From assembly GCF_030643805.1 (NCBI RefSeq), contig NZ_CP094656.1:248001-312000 (forward strand): a stretch of 64,000 nucleotides of DNA, written 5' to 3'. Source of the DNA: Alkalihalobacillus sp. AL-G (GTDB lineage Bacteria; Bacillota; Bacilli; Bacillales; Fictibacillaceae). The position numbers and the translations under genes were made by a program. A model generated the notes under the pieces. That model saw nothing but the letters and a program-made list of their open reading frames with translations, was not told the origin of the DNA and made no database searches. Positions 26,268-35,368 of the stretch are shown one piece after another; the stretch's first letter is position 1; the number at the start of each line of letters is the position of its first letter.

Positions 26268-26387
26268 TTACACGCCAAAAATATGTGTTACACGTGAAAA
26301 AACCGGATTACACGAGAAAAACCCGAGTTACACGAGGAAAATCTGCGTTACACGAGAAGAATCCCAGTTACACGAGAAACCTCCATT
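26268..26387 (+). repeat. Six tandem 20-bp units with TTACACG core
   Basis: TTACACG recurs exactly every 20 bp at 26268, 26288, 26308, 26328, 26348 and 26368. Units mostly read GTTACACGAGAAAAAYCC with variation in the last bases. There are no spacers and no long open frame. Around it, 26199-26671 holds otherwise only the terminator at 26625. Confidence 0.85.
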
Positions 26388-26624
26388 TTGCCTTTAATTA
26401 AAGACCGTAAACACTTTCATAAATAAGAATTTGCACATACAACTTGTATTTTTCATCAATTATTTTGCAATGGTAGAAGACTGAAACAATTTGAAGGGAT
26501 TTCTCTTTTGGGTCAGCCCTATCCTCGTTCACGGTTTTTCGGGACAGAATTAACCATATATTTGGTTTTCTTGTCCACATTCGTAGTTATTGTGGACAAT
26601 ACAATTGGTAAATTTTTAATCCCC

Positions 26625-26663
26625 ACAAAAAAGAAGGTTGACCGATACTATTTTCGGTCAACC
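26625..26663 (-). terminator. Terminator of the DUF3905-like gene
   Basis: GGTTGACCG (26636-26644) pairs perfectly with CGGTCAACC (26655-26663); leftward reading continues into TTCTTTTTT. Confidence 0.88.
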
Positions 26664-26671
26664 CTCTATGC

Positions 26672-27010
26672 TTAATCTCGGGCGTAGCTTACATCCTTTG
26701 TCGGATGCATAAACGGACTGCCCTTTGGTGCTCTGTCCTCTTCCGCCAGCTCCCGATTCTCAGAAGAGTTCCAGCCAATGTCATTATACGGATGCACCCA
26801 TTCATCACCAGACATTACTGAAGGGTCGGTATCGTCGCTCCATTGGTTGAGTGGAGAGTTCTCCGATTCATAATGACTGTCTCCGATAGTAACCCCATAC
26901 TCGTTAACAAAAGGCTTTCGATCTTCTTCTGAAACATTATCAAATACAGGAGCATTTGCCTGATGAGGCAGAGTCCCTTGAATGGATTGATTTTCAAACT
27001 TGGTATCCAT
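26672..27010 (-). CDS. DUF3905-like small acidic protein
   Basis: A 112-residue hydrophilic, acidic protein. I start at ATG 27010 (MDTKFENQ), which has TTGGAGGTGAGACGA just upstream; the longer frame begins inside that site. Conserved-looking features are the WVHPYNDIGWNSSENRELAEEDR stretch and C-terminal SPFMHPTKDVSY. It resembles DUF3905 proteins of spore formers, whose role is unknown. Probably soluble with no membrane segment. Between the RsbR-like gene and the 20-bp array; it ends in a strong terminator. Confidence 0.72.
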   Translation of the reverse strand: MDTKFENQSIQGTLPHQANAPVFDNVSEEDRKPFVNEYGVTIGDSHYESENSPLNQWSDDTDPSVMSGDEWVHPYNDIGWNSSENRELAEEDRAPKGSPFMHPTKDVSYARD

Positions 27011-27063
27011 TCGTCTCACCTCCAATAGAGGGATACGAATAGTTTAAACCAATCCTGATTTGA

Positions 27064-27768
27064 TTATGTTTGCGTAATCGTTAATTTTTTCAGGGCATCT
27101 TTTAAGGAACCGATTACTTCGATTCCATCAAAGGATATACCGAGCTGTACCATCGTTTGTGCAAGCTCAGGCCTCATTCCCGTCAATAAAGTCTTGACTC
27201 CTAATAAACGAAGGGATTGAATGACTTGAAATAGCTTCTGTGCGACCATTGTGTCAATCATATGGACACCTGATAAATCAATGACAAGTCGTTCTAGCTG
27301 TAACTCGAGGCAACGTTCGGTTGTACGGTCCCTAAGGATGGTTGCTCGGTGTGTATCGATGGCACCGATTAATGGTAAAACCCCGACATCATCTGTGACA
27401 CGAACCACAGGAACGGAGAGTTCATCCATTTCTTTCATTGCAACTTCCAACGTGTGTTTATGGTGATTTACATAGGCCAAGCTGAATGAATAGACTGCTT
27501 CATCAAGGATCGGGTGAAAGATTCGACTTGCTTGAAAAACAGTTGTAAGGTCAAAATTTTCTTTTATTGAGACTTCTTCGATTACTCCCCATATTTTTTC
27601 ACGATAAACCGGTAAGGATTGGATGGCCGTTGAAAGGTCTACTTCATATTCAACTGCTGATTCTCCCGTTGTCTGTCCCCATGTATGAATTTTCGAGATG
27701 ATTTCCTGAATGTCAGATTGAAAAAATGCTTCTGCGATCAATTCAAGGAAACTGATTCGGATTTTCAA
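27064..27768 (-). CDS. RsbR-paralogue STAS-domain protein
   Basis: A 234-residue stressosome-type protein. The N-terminal 110 residues are a helical RsbR sensor-like domain, not a standard globin match by eye. The C-terminal STAS domain (about 125-230) has GAIDTHRAT and SGVHMIDTMVAQKLFQ, keeping both Thr positions that RsbT phosphorylates in RsbRA. The start is unclear: TTG 27768 has only a weak AGAAGAAG upstream, while a strong GGGAGAGGGAGAG at about 27830 precedes an ATG in another frame that stops after eight codons. A frameshift near the start or translational coupling is possible. It lies 34 kb from rsbRSTU. Confidence 0.8.
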   Translation of the reverse strand: MKIRISFLELIAEAFFQSDIQEIISKIHTWGQTTGESAVEYEVDLSTAIQSLPVYREKIWGVIEEVSIKENFDLTTVFQASRIFHPILDEAVYSFSLAYVNHHKHTLEVAMKEMDELSVPVVRVTDDVGVLPLIGAIDTHRATILRDRTTERCLELQLERLVIDLSGVHMIDTMVAQKLFQVIQSLRLLGVKTLLTGMRPELAQTMVQLGISFDGIEVIGSLKDALKKLTITQT

Positions 27769-27907
27769 AACTTCTTCTTGATTTACGACTGATTCTTGGT
27801 TGACTTCATAATTCCGGTTACTCTCCCTCTCCCTTATCCGCTCAATTTAGCACTTCCATGCTTTCATTGTATATGAAATTCGATAAAAAGTAGAAGATAC
27901 CTTGTTT

Positions 27908-28975
27908 TTAACGCATGACCCCTGTTTCAAGAACATTCGTATTCACCTCGACTTTGATGTCTAACTCAGGATAGATTTGTTTCCAGGATTTCGCATCCCA
28001 ATCACGAAATTCGGCCTTGGCTTCTTTTCCTATTCCTATAGGGTCTATGCCTTGTTCCTGAAAAGAAGAAAGCATCACTTTAGCTTCTTTTTCAAGGTGT
28101 TTGTCGATTTGTTTTTCAATTTTTTTAAGTTTCTTTTCCAGCCCTTTTTTCCCACCATAAAACTCGTTAATATTACCCTCGAGGTCAATGGATATTTTTA
28201 TTTTTGGTGAAGATAAGGATCCTGTAACCTGTACTTTCCTTTCCGCACGAATATTACCAATTGCAACCTGGATTTCTGATTGGGGAAGTTCTAATGCGAA
28301 ATTGAATAATCTATTATGGAGTAATGAGAACAGATGTAACTTATTTTCAGGAACATGATCGATCATTCTGTCACCTTTGAATAGGGCAAGCCCCTTTAGC
28401 TTCAACTTGCCCTTTTTTAATGTGAAAAGTGGAAGAAAGGGATCTTCTCCTTCTCCAAAGTACTTTTGGAAAAAAAGGTGCAAGTTTGTTTTCGGTATGA
28501 TTTCCTGATCGATTGAATGTTCAATGATTTTTACGACATACCTCCCGAGATCCATGTTCTGGACATCCTGACTATGGATGAATTCTTTGGTCGATCCATC
28601 ATAAACGGCAAGCTTTACATTTGCACTGATACTTGGATCACGTCGATATACATCCATTGTTTTAATGAACCCTTTCCTTGCGAAATCCTCTGAGAACAGG
28701 GCTACTTCAATCTTTCCAGGAAAAAGGGGGTTTGGTGCTTGCAACGTTGCCTTTTTTGTCAGTTCCTTATTAAGGACCCCCTCTGTTGTATAATACTCAT
28801 TTCGTACTCCTCCACCCGTCTGAAATATTGGAACGACTAGCGTAGATTGAATTTTATCTTCCTTTAAGTCATAGCCTGCAAGTGTAATCAAATAAATATC
28901 ATCTAAAATGCGACGCTCAACTGTACAACCAGCTAACAGAACTACACAAATTATAATAAGGCTCAGTCGTTTCAT
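27908..28975 (-). CDS. gerC-type: Spore germination lipoprotein, GerAC/GerKC family
   Basis: A 355-residue lipoprotein (lipobox LLAGC, Cys about residue 17) of the germinant receptor C subunit. It contains the VERRILDDIYLITLAGYDLKEDKI N-terminal domain and the C-terminal domain with EFRDWDAKSWKQIYPELDIKVEVNTNV, a hallmark of Ger(x)C. C subunits sit on the outer face of the spore inner membrane in complex with A and B subunits. The start overlaps the end of the B gene by 4 bp. Last gene of the leftward operon. Confidence 0.92.
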   Translation of the reverse strand: MKRLSLIIICVVLLAGCTVERRILDDIYLITLAGYDLKEDKIQSTLVVPIFQTGGGVRNEYYTTEGVLNKELTKKATLQAPNPLFPGKIEVALFSEDFARKGFIKTMDVYRRDPSISANVKLAVYDGSTKEFIHSQDVQNMDLGRYVVKIIEHSIDQEIIPKTNLHLFFQKYFGEGEDPFLPLFTLKKGKLKLKGLALFKGDRMIDHVPENKLHLFSLLHNRLFNFALELPQSEIQVAIGNIRAERKVQVTGSLSSPKIKISIDLEGNINEFYGGKKGLEKKLKKIEKQIDKHLEKEAKVMLSSFQEQGIDPIGIGKEAKAEFRDWDAKSWKQIYPELDIKVEVNTNVLETGVMR

Positions 28976-30066
28976 TTTCTGTGTCTCCTTCTCGTTTTGA
29001 AGTGGAACAGCAGGAATAACAGCGGGATATAAACATAAAGGGCGTAGAAGCCGGTTTTAGAGGTTGTATTGATGAATACATCGATGCTTTCACGATCCTT
29101 AAAAATTAGGTGTACGACGTATGTTATGACAAGTACGAGGATGAGAACCCATCGTTGTCGACAATTATAGGTTCGTTTGATGGCACGGCTCGAGCACCAG
29201 AGACTGATACATATATTTGGAAAAATAACTAAAACCCACGTTGTGATTGCAAGATATTCAAATCGCTCTACGAAAGGGAATTCGATAATCTTAAACATAC
29301 TCAAGGTAGCCCAAATTGTCCGTTCAAGCTGAGCTTCACTAAAGTACACAAAAGCAGCTATCGCCGTAAGAACATAGATGAATGTTGAGAACAACACACC
29401 AAGCTGAGCCCATTTTTGCGATTGCTTTCCATGTTTAATAAAGGGGTACATAAGTAAAATCGTTTCAAAGCCAATGTACTCAAGTGTCACAACCTTCGCC
29501 GACTTTAAGAGATCCATAAAGGAATGATTCATAACAGGCCGTAAGTAATCCCAATCCCCGTATTGAAATGGGAAAAATATAAATAAAATCAAAAAGGAAG
29601 GGATGATAACACCGAAAAAGGCAATCCCTGCTACAACTCGAAACCCGCTTGATATCGTGTAATAAATCAATATAAGAAAAACGGCAAGGAAAAAAGGCAT
29701 ACTCAGGTTTGGAAACATCCATACTTGAATGGCTTCCATAAAACTCCGTAATACAGTGACCCCAAGAAACAGAAAATACAATGCAGCAACGGTACTGAGA
29801 AAGCCCCCGAACCATTTTCCGAAAACCCTTTGATGGATCGAAATCAAATCGCCCTCTTCTTTATTGAGCATACTGTACATCATCCAAAGTACTATATGGA
29901 TGGAGACACTTGATATCAAGATGGAGATCCATGCATCATAGCCTGCATCCTTCGCAATATACCGTTGAAAACCGAGGATCCCTATACCAATTTGCATAGA
30001 GTGTACGAGGAAAAAAGCCATCCCAGCAGACACGAGAAAACGGTTTGGTATTGGAGTGCTCATCAT
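28972..30066 (-). CDS. gerB-type: Spore germination permease-like protein, GerAB family
   Basis: A 364-residue protein with ten predicted transmembrane helices from the amino acid/polyamine/organocation transporter-like spore-permease family. B subunits carry the germinant-binding site of Ger receptors. The start ATGATGAGCACTCC follows AGGGAGGGAT. It lies 23 bp after the A gene and overlaps the C gene by 4 bp. Germinant specificity cannot be predicted. Length is standard. Confidence 0.93.
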   Translation of the reverse strand: MMSTPIPNRFLVSAGMAFFLVHSMQIGIGILGFQRYIAKDAGYDAWISILISSVSIHIVLWMMYSMLNKEEGDLISIHQRVFGKWFGGFLSTVAALYFLFLGVTVLRSFMEAIQVWMFPNLSMPFFLAVFLILIYYTISSGFRVVAGIAFFGVIIPSFLILFIFFPFQYGDWDYLRPVMNHSFMDLLKSAKVVTLEYIGFETILLMYPFIKHGKQSQKWAQLGVLFSTFIYVLTAIAAFVYFSEAQLERTIWATLSMFKIIEFPFVERFEYLAITTWVLVIFPNICISLWCSSRAIKRTYNCRQRWVLILVLVITYVVHLIFKDRESIDVFINTTSKTGFYALYVYIPLLFLLFHFKTRRRHRK

Positions 30067-30089
30067 ATCCCTCCCTTCAGACTGTGTAC

Positions 30090-31589
30090 CTATTCATCAA
30101 TATCCTTCTTCTTCTTTGCCTTTTTCTTTTTAAACCTTTCTGTACTTTCGGGTTGAAGGTTTATCGGCCGCAAAGACTGTGTAGAAAAAGGCATGCGTAT
30201 AATCGTGTCTTTAAGATCAGGAACCCGGGGTGGGAATAATGGTTCTAAGTAAGGTCTGCCTAACGAATCCAAACGAAGAAGATGAACAAGTAAAAAGCAG
30301 AAACATAACATAATCCCTAAAAGGCCCCATAGTTGGGCGAAGAGCAAAAATGGAAATCGAATCAATCGGATCGTATTACCCATTTTATAGACTGGGGTCG
30401 TAAAGGAAGCAAGGGCGGCAAGGGCAACGATAATCAACAACACATTGCTCGTTAAGCCTGCTTCCACTGAAGCGGTTCCAATGACGATACCGCCAACGAT
30501 ACCGATTGTCTGGCCGACCTTCGTTGGTAGTCTTGCTCCTGCTTCACGCAAAAGCTCAATCGCCAGTTCTAGGATCAATGCCTCTAATATAGGAGGAAAA
30601 GGTATTGCACTTCTGGAAGTTACAAGGGTGCTTAATAGATCCTTTGGAATCAACTCATAATGAAAGGTTAGGATTGCGACATAAAGGGGTGTTGCAAATA
30701 TCGAAAACCAAACTGAACCCATTCGGATCAATCGAAACGTTGTTGCAATATGCCAGTTTAAAAAATAGTCCTCAAACGCAGAGAAGAACTCAACCAGATT
30801 AGTCGGACCGATCAACACCTGCGGACCACCATCAACAATAATGGCGATTTTACCCTCACCAAGTACAGCAGCAACCCGGTCAGGACGTTCTGTATCAATC
30901 AGTTGAGGAAAAGGTGAGTTTTGATTATCAGAAATGAGCTGTGTAATGAATGAACTATCCGTAATTTGATCAAAATCAATATCTTCAATTCGCTGCAGAA
31001 CAGTATTGACGTTTTCAGTATTAGCGATACCTTCTACATAAAGAACAGCCACACGTGTTTGTGAGGTTGTCCCTACCTTCATTTCTTTGACTGTAAACCG
31101 TGTGCTGGGAAGCCTTTTCCTAACTAACTGAATATTTGTATCAATAGATTCAACAAAAGCTTCCTTTGGACCAAGTACACTGAACTCAATTTCTGGAGCG
31201 GCAATCTCTCTACCGGATTTAGCAAGAGCGTTAATAAGTAAGCATAGATTGCTATGTTCATTTAGTCGGACAATCACATGTCCACCCAAAATTTTGTTTT
31301 TTATCTCCGTAATATCGTCCGTAACTGTTACATGTCCAATTGGTATCTGGCCTTTTATATCTTCTAGAGACTGTTTTTTTACATGTTGGATTGCTGGTAA
31401 TATACTTAGCTGCAAAGTTTTTGTATCTACAAGCGTTTTAATATAAGACAACCATACGTCACCATGGTCATTACTAATTTTGTAATGAACAAAGTCTTTT
31501 GAATTTTTTACATCCTCTAGGAGAGCTGAGAGTGACTGTGGTTCCTTTTGTTTATTGGGACGGCTCCGTTTTTGCCACCATTTCTTCAT
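30090..31589 (-). CDS. gerA-type: Spore germination protein, GerAA family
   Basis: Membrane A subunit of a nutrient germinant receptor. I prefer ATG 31589 (MKKWWQKRSRP, 499 residues), preceded by AAAGGA; a TTG 36 bp upstream would add 12 residues. The large hydrophilic N-terminal part contains GHVTVTDDITEIKNKILGGHV and the GEGKIAIIVDGGPQVLIGPTNLVEFF stretch. It is followed by about five membrane helices with PPILEALILELAIELLREAGARLP, the typical GerAA signature. The C-terminus is strikingly Lys-rich (RFKKKKAKKKKDID). First gene of the operon. Confidence 0.93.
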   Translation of the reverse strand: MKKWWQKRSRPNKQKEPQSLSALLEDVKNSKDFVHYKISNDHGDVWLSYIKTLVDTKTLQLSILPAIQHVKKQSLEDIKGQIPIGHVTVTDDITEIKNKILGGHVIVRLNEHSNLCLLINALAKSGREIAAPEIEFSVLGPKEAFVESIDTNIQLVRKRLPSTRFTVKEMKVGTTSQTRVAVLYVEGIANTENVNTVLQRIEDIDFDQITDSSFITQLISDNQNSPFPQLIDTERPDRVAAVLGEGKIAIIVDGGPQVLIGPTNLVEFFSAFEDYFLNWHIATTFRLIRMGSVWFSIFATPLYVAILTFHYELIPKDLLSTLVTSRSAIPFPPILEALILELAIELLREAGARLPTKVGQTIGIVGGIVIGTASVEAGLTSNVLLIIVALAALASFTTPVYKMGNTIRLIRFPFLLFAQLWGLLGIMLCFCFLLVHLLRLDSLGRPYLEPLFPPRVPDLKDTIIRMPFSTQSLRPINLQPESTERFKKKKAKKKKDIDE

Positions 31590-31767
31590 TAAGAGAAAAT
31601 CCTTTCCCAGTAAAGCTTTTTTCAAAATCCTGAACGTTTATTTCTGTTTTGAAAAAGTCTGATGCTAACTTGATTTTCACTTCTTACGTTTACCATTTTT
31701 AGAGTAACTATGCAAAAGATGGAAAGAAATAAGCGGAGGCGTCTTTAAGTCTTAAGAAAAAGAGGGC

Positions 31768-31806
31768 AAAAAAAATAAGAGTGACTGCCATACTGGAAGT
31801 CACCCT
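31768..31806 (-). terminator. Terminator of the MCP gene
   Basis: Leftward reading: AGGGTGACT, loop, AGTCACTCT with flanking pairs, then a run of T. The stem overlaps 31781-31806. Confidence 0.82.
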
Positions 31807-31818
31807 AAATTACTTTTG

Positions 31819-33138
31819 TTATTTCAGCTTGAATGATGCAACGGATTTCAGCAATGCCTGTGCGGTTTTCGTCAAGTCATCCGCTTGACGATTTACTAAT
31901 TCCATCGTGTTTAATTGGTCTGTTGTTGTTGCGGATACTTGTTGTGTTTGTGTTGCAGAACCTCGGGCTATCTTAGCGGTTTCCGATGTAGAAGAATGGA
32001 CTTGCTCGGAGCTTGCCGAGATTTCTTCGACCGATGCAGATACATCCTGGACTTGTCCGGCAACTTCTTCTATAATTCCCGCAATTTTTTCAAATGTTTG
32101 TTCAGCATCGCTAATGACCACTGTTCCGTTATTAACTTCATCCTTACCTTTTTCCATTGTAGAAACGGTCTGCAGTGTATGAGATTGTATCCGTTTTACT
32201 AGTTCGGAAATTTGCGATGCGGATTGTTCAGATTGCTCTGCTAGCTTTTGGACTTCCTTTGCTACGACTGCAAAGCCTTTCCCATGTTCACCCGCTCTTG
32301 CAGCCTCGATTGCAGCATTAAGTGCAAGCAAATTGGTTTGGTTCGCGATCTCGGTAATGACATTGACGATTTGATTGATTTCTTTCGATTGCTTATTGAG
32401 GTGTTGGATTTCTTCTGCAACATTATCGGTAACGCTATCAATCGCATCCATTTGTTTACGTGCTTTTGCCATATATGTTTTACCGACATCAACTTCCTCT
32501 GTTGCTTTATTAGACATTTCTGCAACAATGGAGGCAGATTCTGCGATACGTTGAATTCCAGCAGTCATTTCTTCCATGATATGAGCAGTTTGTTCAGCAC
32601 CTGAGAGCTGGGTGTCAGCACCACTTGCTACTTCTGCCATCATCGTACTGATCTCCTGAGAGGATGACCGGGTAGCATGTATTTGCTTTATGAACTGTTC
32701 AGATGTTTCAGCCACCTGTTCACCATTCACGGTCACATCATGGATCAGTGTTTGTAACGTTTTTGTCATCTGGTTGAACGCTTTAGACAATTGACCAAAT
32801 TCATCATTGGACCGAATGTTTATTTCAGTCGTTAATTGTCCTTTAGCAACATTTTTCATTGCTCTGACCGTTTCTTGAAGGGGTTTTAGGATGATAAATC
32901 GAACTGATAACATAATGAAGAGACTAGTAACAGCTAAATTGATGACTGTATTAAGAAGAATGGAAATGCTGCTTGAAATGTAATCTGAAATAAGATTGTT
33001 CAATAGTGTTGAGATTGGTGTACTGATAAGTAAACTGATTACAAGAACAAGGAATAGCTTGACTCCGACACTCCTTATTGTTCTTTGTAGATTTAGAAAT
33101 GGTACTTTCTTTGCTGAATCGGTACTTTTCACTGACAT
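31819..33138 (-). CDS. Methyl-accepting chemotaxis protein with minimal sensor region
   Basis: A 439-residue transducer from ATG 33138 ([11 protein letters not shown]), which has GGGGGAAATAACAG upstream. Two hydrophobic segments lie between residues 25 and 90 with only a short loop ([14 protein letters not shown]) between them, so there is no classical extracellular ligand domain. A HAMP domain follows (about 85-140), then the coiled-coil signalling domain with hairpin tip [22 protein letters not shown]. It probably senses membrane or cytoplasmic cues and signals to CheA/CheW. The gene is monocistronic. Confidence 0.92.
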   Translation of the reverse strand: MSVKSTDSAKKVPFLNLQRTIRSVGVKLFLVLVISLLISTPISTLLNNLISDYISSSISILLNTVINLAVTSLFIMLSVRFIILKPLQETVRAMKNVAKGQLTTEINIRSNDEFGQLSKAFNQMTKTLQTLIHDVTVNGEQVAETSEQFIKQIHATRSSSQEISTMMAEVASGADTQLSGAEQTAHIMEEMTAGIQRIAESASIVAEMSNKATEEVDVGKTYMAKARKQMDAIDSVTDNVAEEIQHLNKQSKEINQIVNVITEIANQTNLLALNAAIEAARAGEHGKGFAVVAKEVQKLAEQSEQSASQISELVKRIQSHTLQTVSTMEKGKDEVNNGTVVISDAEQTFEKIAGIIEEVAGQVQDVSASVEEISASSEQVHSSTSETAKIARGSATQTQQVSATTTDQLNTMELVNRQADDLTKTAQALLKSVASFKLK

Positions 33139-33255
33139 TCTGTTATTTCCCCCATTCAAATTAGACCGAACTTTGCATTCTATTAATTATATCGACATTC
33201 TTTTACATCATGTTAACTACATAAAAATATTTTTCAGTGATTTTCTAGTCGCGAT

Positions 33256-33281
33256 TGAAACCTTTTTAAGTTAAAAACGAC
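33256..33281 (+). promoter_or_regulatory. ECF-type autoregulatory promoter of sigX
   Basis: TGAAAC (33256-33261), 16 bp, CGAC (33278-33281), a textbook extracytoplasmic-function promoter 27 bp before the sigX start. The GAAC/GAAAC and CGAC elements match SigX/SigW-type promoters. Confidence 0.75.
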
Positions 33282-33307
33282 TAACATAATAAGAAGGGGA
33301 GGAAGAA

Positions 33308-33856
33308 GTGTTGGAACATATATTTAACCGGTTATATGTTGACTATCACCAGTCACTTTTTCAATTTCTGATTTATCTGGTAAGAGATCGAAATACAGCC
33401 GAAGATCTCGTTCAGGATGTATACATCAAAGTCCTTAATTCCTATCAAAGCTTTAAAGGGGACAGCAGTGAAAAAACTTGGCTCTTCTCAATTGCAAGAA
33501 ATGTTGCCATCGACCATATTCGTAAACAAAAAAGACGAAAAAAGACGATATCTGGCATTTTTGATATAAAAGAGAAAGAGAATCAATTAGTCCATCCTGA
33601 CAAAATGCCCGATGAAATCATTGACGAGAGTGAATCGGTGAAACAATTATATGAAGCTCTTTCAAAATGTAAAGAAGAACATCATCAGGTCATCCTATTA
33701 CGATATATCCATTCATTTTCAATCAAAGAAACCGCAGCGATCATGGGATGGACGGAAGGAAAAGTGAAGACGGTGCAGCATCGTACATTAAAAACATTGA
33801 AAAATATCCTCGAGGACAGCTTGAAGGAGGAAGAACTGTCAAATGGGACAATCTAA
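33308..33856 (+). CDS. sigX: ECF RNA polymerase sigma factor SigX
   Basis: A 182-residue alternative sigma factor, in B. subtilis controlling cell-surface charge and envelope stress genes. Region 2 contains TAEDLVQDVYIKVLNSYQSFKG and KTWLFSIARNVAIDHIRK (about 28-75). Region 4 contains FSIKETAAIMGWTEGKVKTVQHR (about 138-160). ATG/TTG choice: start at 33308 (GTG/TTG-type) after GGGGAGGAAGAA. The 3' end overlaps its anti-sigma gene by 14 bp. Similarity to B. subtilis SigX is high in the N-terminal 70 residues. Confidence 0.9.
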   Translation: MLEHIFNRLYVDYHQSLFQFLIYLVRDRNTAEDLVQDVYIKVLNSYQSFKGDSSEKTWLFSIARNVAIDHIRKQKRRKKTISGIFDIKEKENQLVHPDKMPDEIIDESESVKQLYEALSKCKEEHHQVILLRYIHSFSIKETAAIMGWTEGKVKTVQHRTLKTLKNILEDSLKEEELSNGTI

Positions 33857-35066
33857 ATGGAACGAAGACAAGATCATTCAGACGCTGAAGGATTTTCCAA
33901 AAATGAAGGATCGGCAGTCGAAGGAAGAGCTTTATGAAAAAATGGAGCAAAAAAGGTCCAGATCGAAACCGAAACAAAGGCGATTACGATTCATGCCCGT
34001 ACTGGCTGCTGCCTGTGTTTTATTCATCGCAGCGATTATTTCACCGGCTATTTTAAAAGATACCGTACTTTCGCCGCCACCGGGTGAAGAAGCAGGTGTT
34101 GAAAACCATGGTTCAACAGATCATGAGCAATCCAGCCTGAAAAAGGCAGATGAACCGCAGCAAGCAGAAACATTGCTGGCTCCGGAATCCGATCCACTAT
34201 CAACTGAAAATACAATCGAAACGAGATCGTATGAGGGAGATATGGTGTTTTATCCTGGAGTTCAGGATGTTCCGGCAGGCAAGCAGGTCGTCACTCTTTA
34301 TTATCCTGACTCAGAGGCAATGGGAACGGTTCCGTTAAGTACATTCGTGGATAAATCTTTAACACGTGTGGAATCAATAAATACAGCGCTGAATAAAATC
34401 CAGCCTGAAAAATATGGTGTCAGTGAAAATATCATACTAGCTTTAAAAGATATAAAGCTTACTGAAGTTCAAGAGGAAAATGCACTCGTCGTAGACCTTG
34501 CTCCGAATTCAGTACAAGGATCGACAGGGGTACAGATGTTTTTAGAAACCATTCAGTATACCGCGTACGAATCAGGCTATGACATCATCAAACTCCAAAC
34601 GAATGGTGTTGCAGGCTATGACCTGCCGCACATGGGAAGTTATAAACAGCTTGATGTAGAAGCTCCTGAGAAAGGCGTCAGTGCATTACTAAGTGAAAAC
34701 GGTACGTATCTACTTACGAACGGAATTAAATTGAACGGTGAAAATAAACCAGAATCGTTGGAAGAAGCATTACAATTAATGAAGCAAAATAATGATGGAT
34801 TCGGATATCATGAAACGATTCAGCGAAACGTGTTCATCAAAAAGGTAAGTGAGAATGGAACAACAGCGGTAATTGAGTTTAGCAAGGGATCAGAGTTTAA
34901 GGAAAACCTCTTATATCAAGCAATGATCGAATCAATGTTATTGACTGCAGAACAGTTCGGTTACGAAAACGTACAGTTCGTGAATACGAATTTCGAACGT
35001 ATCGGACCTTATAATTTAACAGAGCCGATCACGGTGTTAAAAGCCCCGAACGTCGTAACACCATAA
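33843..35066 (+). CDS. rsiX: Anti-sigma-X factor RsiX-like membrane protein
   Basis: A 407-residue protein. The cytoplasmic N-terminus (KWNEDKIIQTLKDFPKMKDRQSKEELYEKM) resembles RsiX and should bind SigX. A single membrane helix lies at about 52-70, followed by a long extracytoplasmic part with a disordered linker and a GerM-like domain repeated twice (VEEN ALVVDLAPNSVQGSTGVQMFLE and TAVIEFSKGSEFKENLLYQAMIE). The family sequesters its sigma factor until released. Overlap with sigX shows coupled translation. Confidence 0.88.
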   Translation: MGQSKWNEDKIIQTLKDFPKMKDRQSKEELYEKMEQKRSRSKPKQRRLRFMPVLAAACVLFIAAIISPAILKDTVLSPPPGEEAGVENHGSTDHEQSSLKKADEPQQAETLLAPESDPLSTENTIETRSYEGDMVFYPGVQDVPAGKQVVTLYYPDSEAMGTVPLSTFVDKSLTRVESINTALNKIQPEKYGVSENIILALKDIKLTEVQEENALVVDLAPNSVQGSTGVQMFLETIQYTAYESGYDIIKLQTNGVAGYDLPHMGSYKQLDVEAPEKGVSALLSENGTYLLTNGIKLNGENKPESLEEALQLMKQNNDGFGYHETIQRNVFIKKVSENGTTAVIEFSKGSEFKENLLYQAMIESMLLTAEQFGYENVQFVNTNFERIGPYNLTEPITVLKAPNVVTP

Positions 35067-35101
35067 ACGTAATACGCTTTCAACGAATGATATAGAAATA
35101 G

Positions 35102-35151
35102 AGGCTGATTCAAAATCAACGAAAGCTAGTCGATCTAGAATCAGCCTTTTC
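35102..35151 (+). terminator. sigX-rsiX terminator
   Basis: AGGCTGATTC (35102-35111) pairs perfectly with GAATCAGCCT (35138-35147), then TTTCG. Confidence 0.85.
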
Positions 35152-35200
35152 GTTCTAATTGCCGTTGAAGTGTCATAACACTATTCAATTTGTAGTAAAC

Positions 35201-35243
35201 CAAAAGATGCTGACTCTACGAAAGAGAATCAGCATCTTTTTTG
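35201..35243. terminator. Bidirectional terminator between rsiX and motB
   Basis: AAAAGATGCTGA and TCAGCATCTTTTTT are complementary with A- and T-rich flanks, able to end both rightward and leftward transcripts. Confidence 0.8.
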
Positions 35244-35365
35244 CACGTTTAGAAAGTAAAATAATACTTTCTATAGTATAAGCGCAAGGGCCTTTAGGTC
35301 ATCCTTTAGGGCTACGACTCTGCTCTCGCCTAAAGGCTCAGCAATCGCCCAGTTTTCTTTAAGTG
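35244..35365. repeat. REP-like repeat copy A (TACGACTCTGCTCTCGCCT family)
   Basis: Begins CACGTTTAGAAAGTA with a complementary TACTTTCTA, contains GTATAAGCGCAAG, GCTACGACTCTGCTCTCGCC and AGGCTCAGCAATCGCC, and ends AGTTTTCTTTAA. Two further copies lie at 37096-37320. Compared with them this copy has an insertion GGCCTTTAGGTCATCC. Confidence 0.8.
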
Positions 35366-35368
35366 GGA

